23,791 nt of DNA from a virus: positions 1 to 23,791 of the IMG/VR virus record IMGVR_UViG_3300013094_000277; one strand, 5' to 3'. The first letter of the stretch is position 1; every line of letters starts with the position of its first letter. Positions 23,511 to 23,791 of this stretch are shown here, one piece after another. The notes below the pieces were generated by a model, which was not told the DNA's origin, searched no databases, and saw only the letters and a list, made by a program, of their open reading frames with translations. The translations under genes were made by a program, and so were the position numbers.

Positions 23511-23791
23511 ATGTCTTTATACCTCCGAGAGAATCTCAGTTTCAACGAAGCAAAAATGATCGTTGAATCTGATGATAAAGATGGGAAAAACTTGTATATG
23601 TCCGGGATTTGCATCCAGGGCGGTATACGCAACGCTAACCAGCGTGTTTATCCTGTTGGAGAGATTGGCAAGGCTGTCAAAACCCTTAATGATCAGATTC
23701 AAAACGGTTATTCAGTTCTCGGAGAAGTGGATCATCCAGATGATCTAAAAATTAACCTGGACCGTGTATCACACATGATTACAAATATGTG
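23511..23791 (+). CDS. 21: Prohead core protease gp21, N-terminal part
   Basis: The frame is open from the ATG at 23511 to the window edge (93 codons). It reads MSLYLRENLSFNEAKMIVES, then LYMSGICIQGGIRNANQRVYP, a helix EIGKAVKTLNDQIQNG and YSVLGEVDHPDDLKINLDRVSHMI. The 'G(I/V)xxQGxxxNxNxRxYP' and 'LGExDHP' blocks are the N-terminal signature of the gp21/U9-type serine proteases, with His in the DHP motif as the likely catalytic His; Ser and the third residue lie beyond the window. Gp21 cleaves scaffold and capsid proteins after (Leu/Ile)-x-Glu during maturation. The start is 20 bases after the core gene stop, with only a weak AGAGA ribosome site, so coupling to the upstream gene is likely. 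Confidence 0.94.
   Translation, partial: MSLYLRENLSFNEAKMIVESDDKDGKNLYMSGICIQGGIRNANQRVYPVGEIGKAVKTLNDQIQNGYSVLGEVDHPDDLKINLDRVSHMITNM

Noticed and set aside
1-23791. CRISPR arrays, insertion sequences, attachment sites or host metabolic genes
   Set aside because: No regularly spaced repeats, transposase, terminal inverted repeats, integrase or metabolic enzyme was seen; all recognisable genes are phage core functions.

Overview
The window looks like a piece of a T4-type contractile-tailed phage genome (class Caudoviricetes), AT-rich and probably from an aquatic or marine relative of the cyanophage/pelagiphage T4-like group. The evidence is a set of recognisable T4 core genes (6, 25, 5, 53, 48-like, 55, 47, 46, 26, 20, 67-like, 21), late promoters of the TATAAATA type, and tight overlaps between genes. 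No photosynthesis or other host-metabolism genes are visible, so the host cannot be named.

Layout. (1) Positions 1-11247, minus strand: one baseplate/tail operon running gp48-like, gp53-like, a large hub protein, gp5 spike, gp25, gp6, and then a very large virion protein that leaves the window on the left. Late-type promoters precede the gp48-like gene and gp6. (2) Positions 11328-15804, plus strand: the late sigma factor gene 55, a 54-residue protein with a GTG start, the Mre11/Rad50-like nuclease pair 47-46, a small basic protein and a GIY-YIG-like protein. A near-consensus sigma-70 promoter (11277-11305) drives this block and physically overlaps the divergent late promoter of the tail operon. 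(3) Positions 15805-16267: 463 bases without a convincing gene between converging operons, rich in inverted repeats. (4) Positions 16268-17325, minus strand: gene 26 followed by a small reading frame with no usable start codon, joined to gene 26 by what looks like a programmed -1 ribosomal frameshift. (5) Positions 17410-23791, plus strand: an unknown hydrophobic protein with a capsid-targeting-like N-terminus, a tape-measure-like protein, the portal gp20, a small unknown protein, an acidic prohead-core protein (gp67-like) and the start of the gp21 prohead protease.

How it fits together. Host RNA polymerase would first transcribe the 55-47-46 block. Gp46/47 process DNA ends for recombination-dependent replication, and gp55 redirects polymerase to the TATAAATA promoters that flank every structural block, including one that would cover gene 55's own promoter. 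Gp26 and its frameshifted form would act in tail hub/tape-measure assembly next to the tape-measure gene. Gp20, gp67-like and gp21 build and mature the prohead.

The strongest new observation is the frameshift signal at 16446-16510: a slippery T TTT TTC, a 5-base spacer, and a 12-bp stem spanning the gene 26 stop codon.
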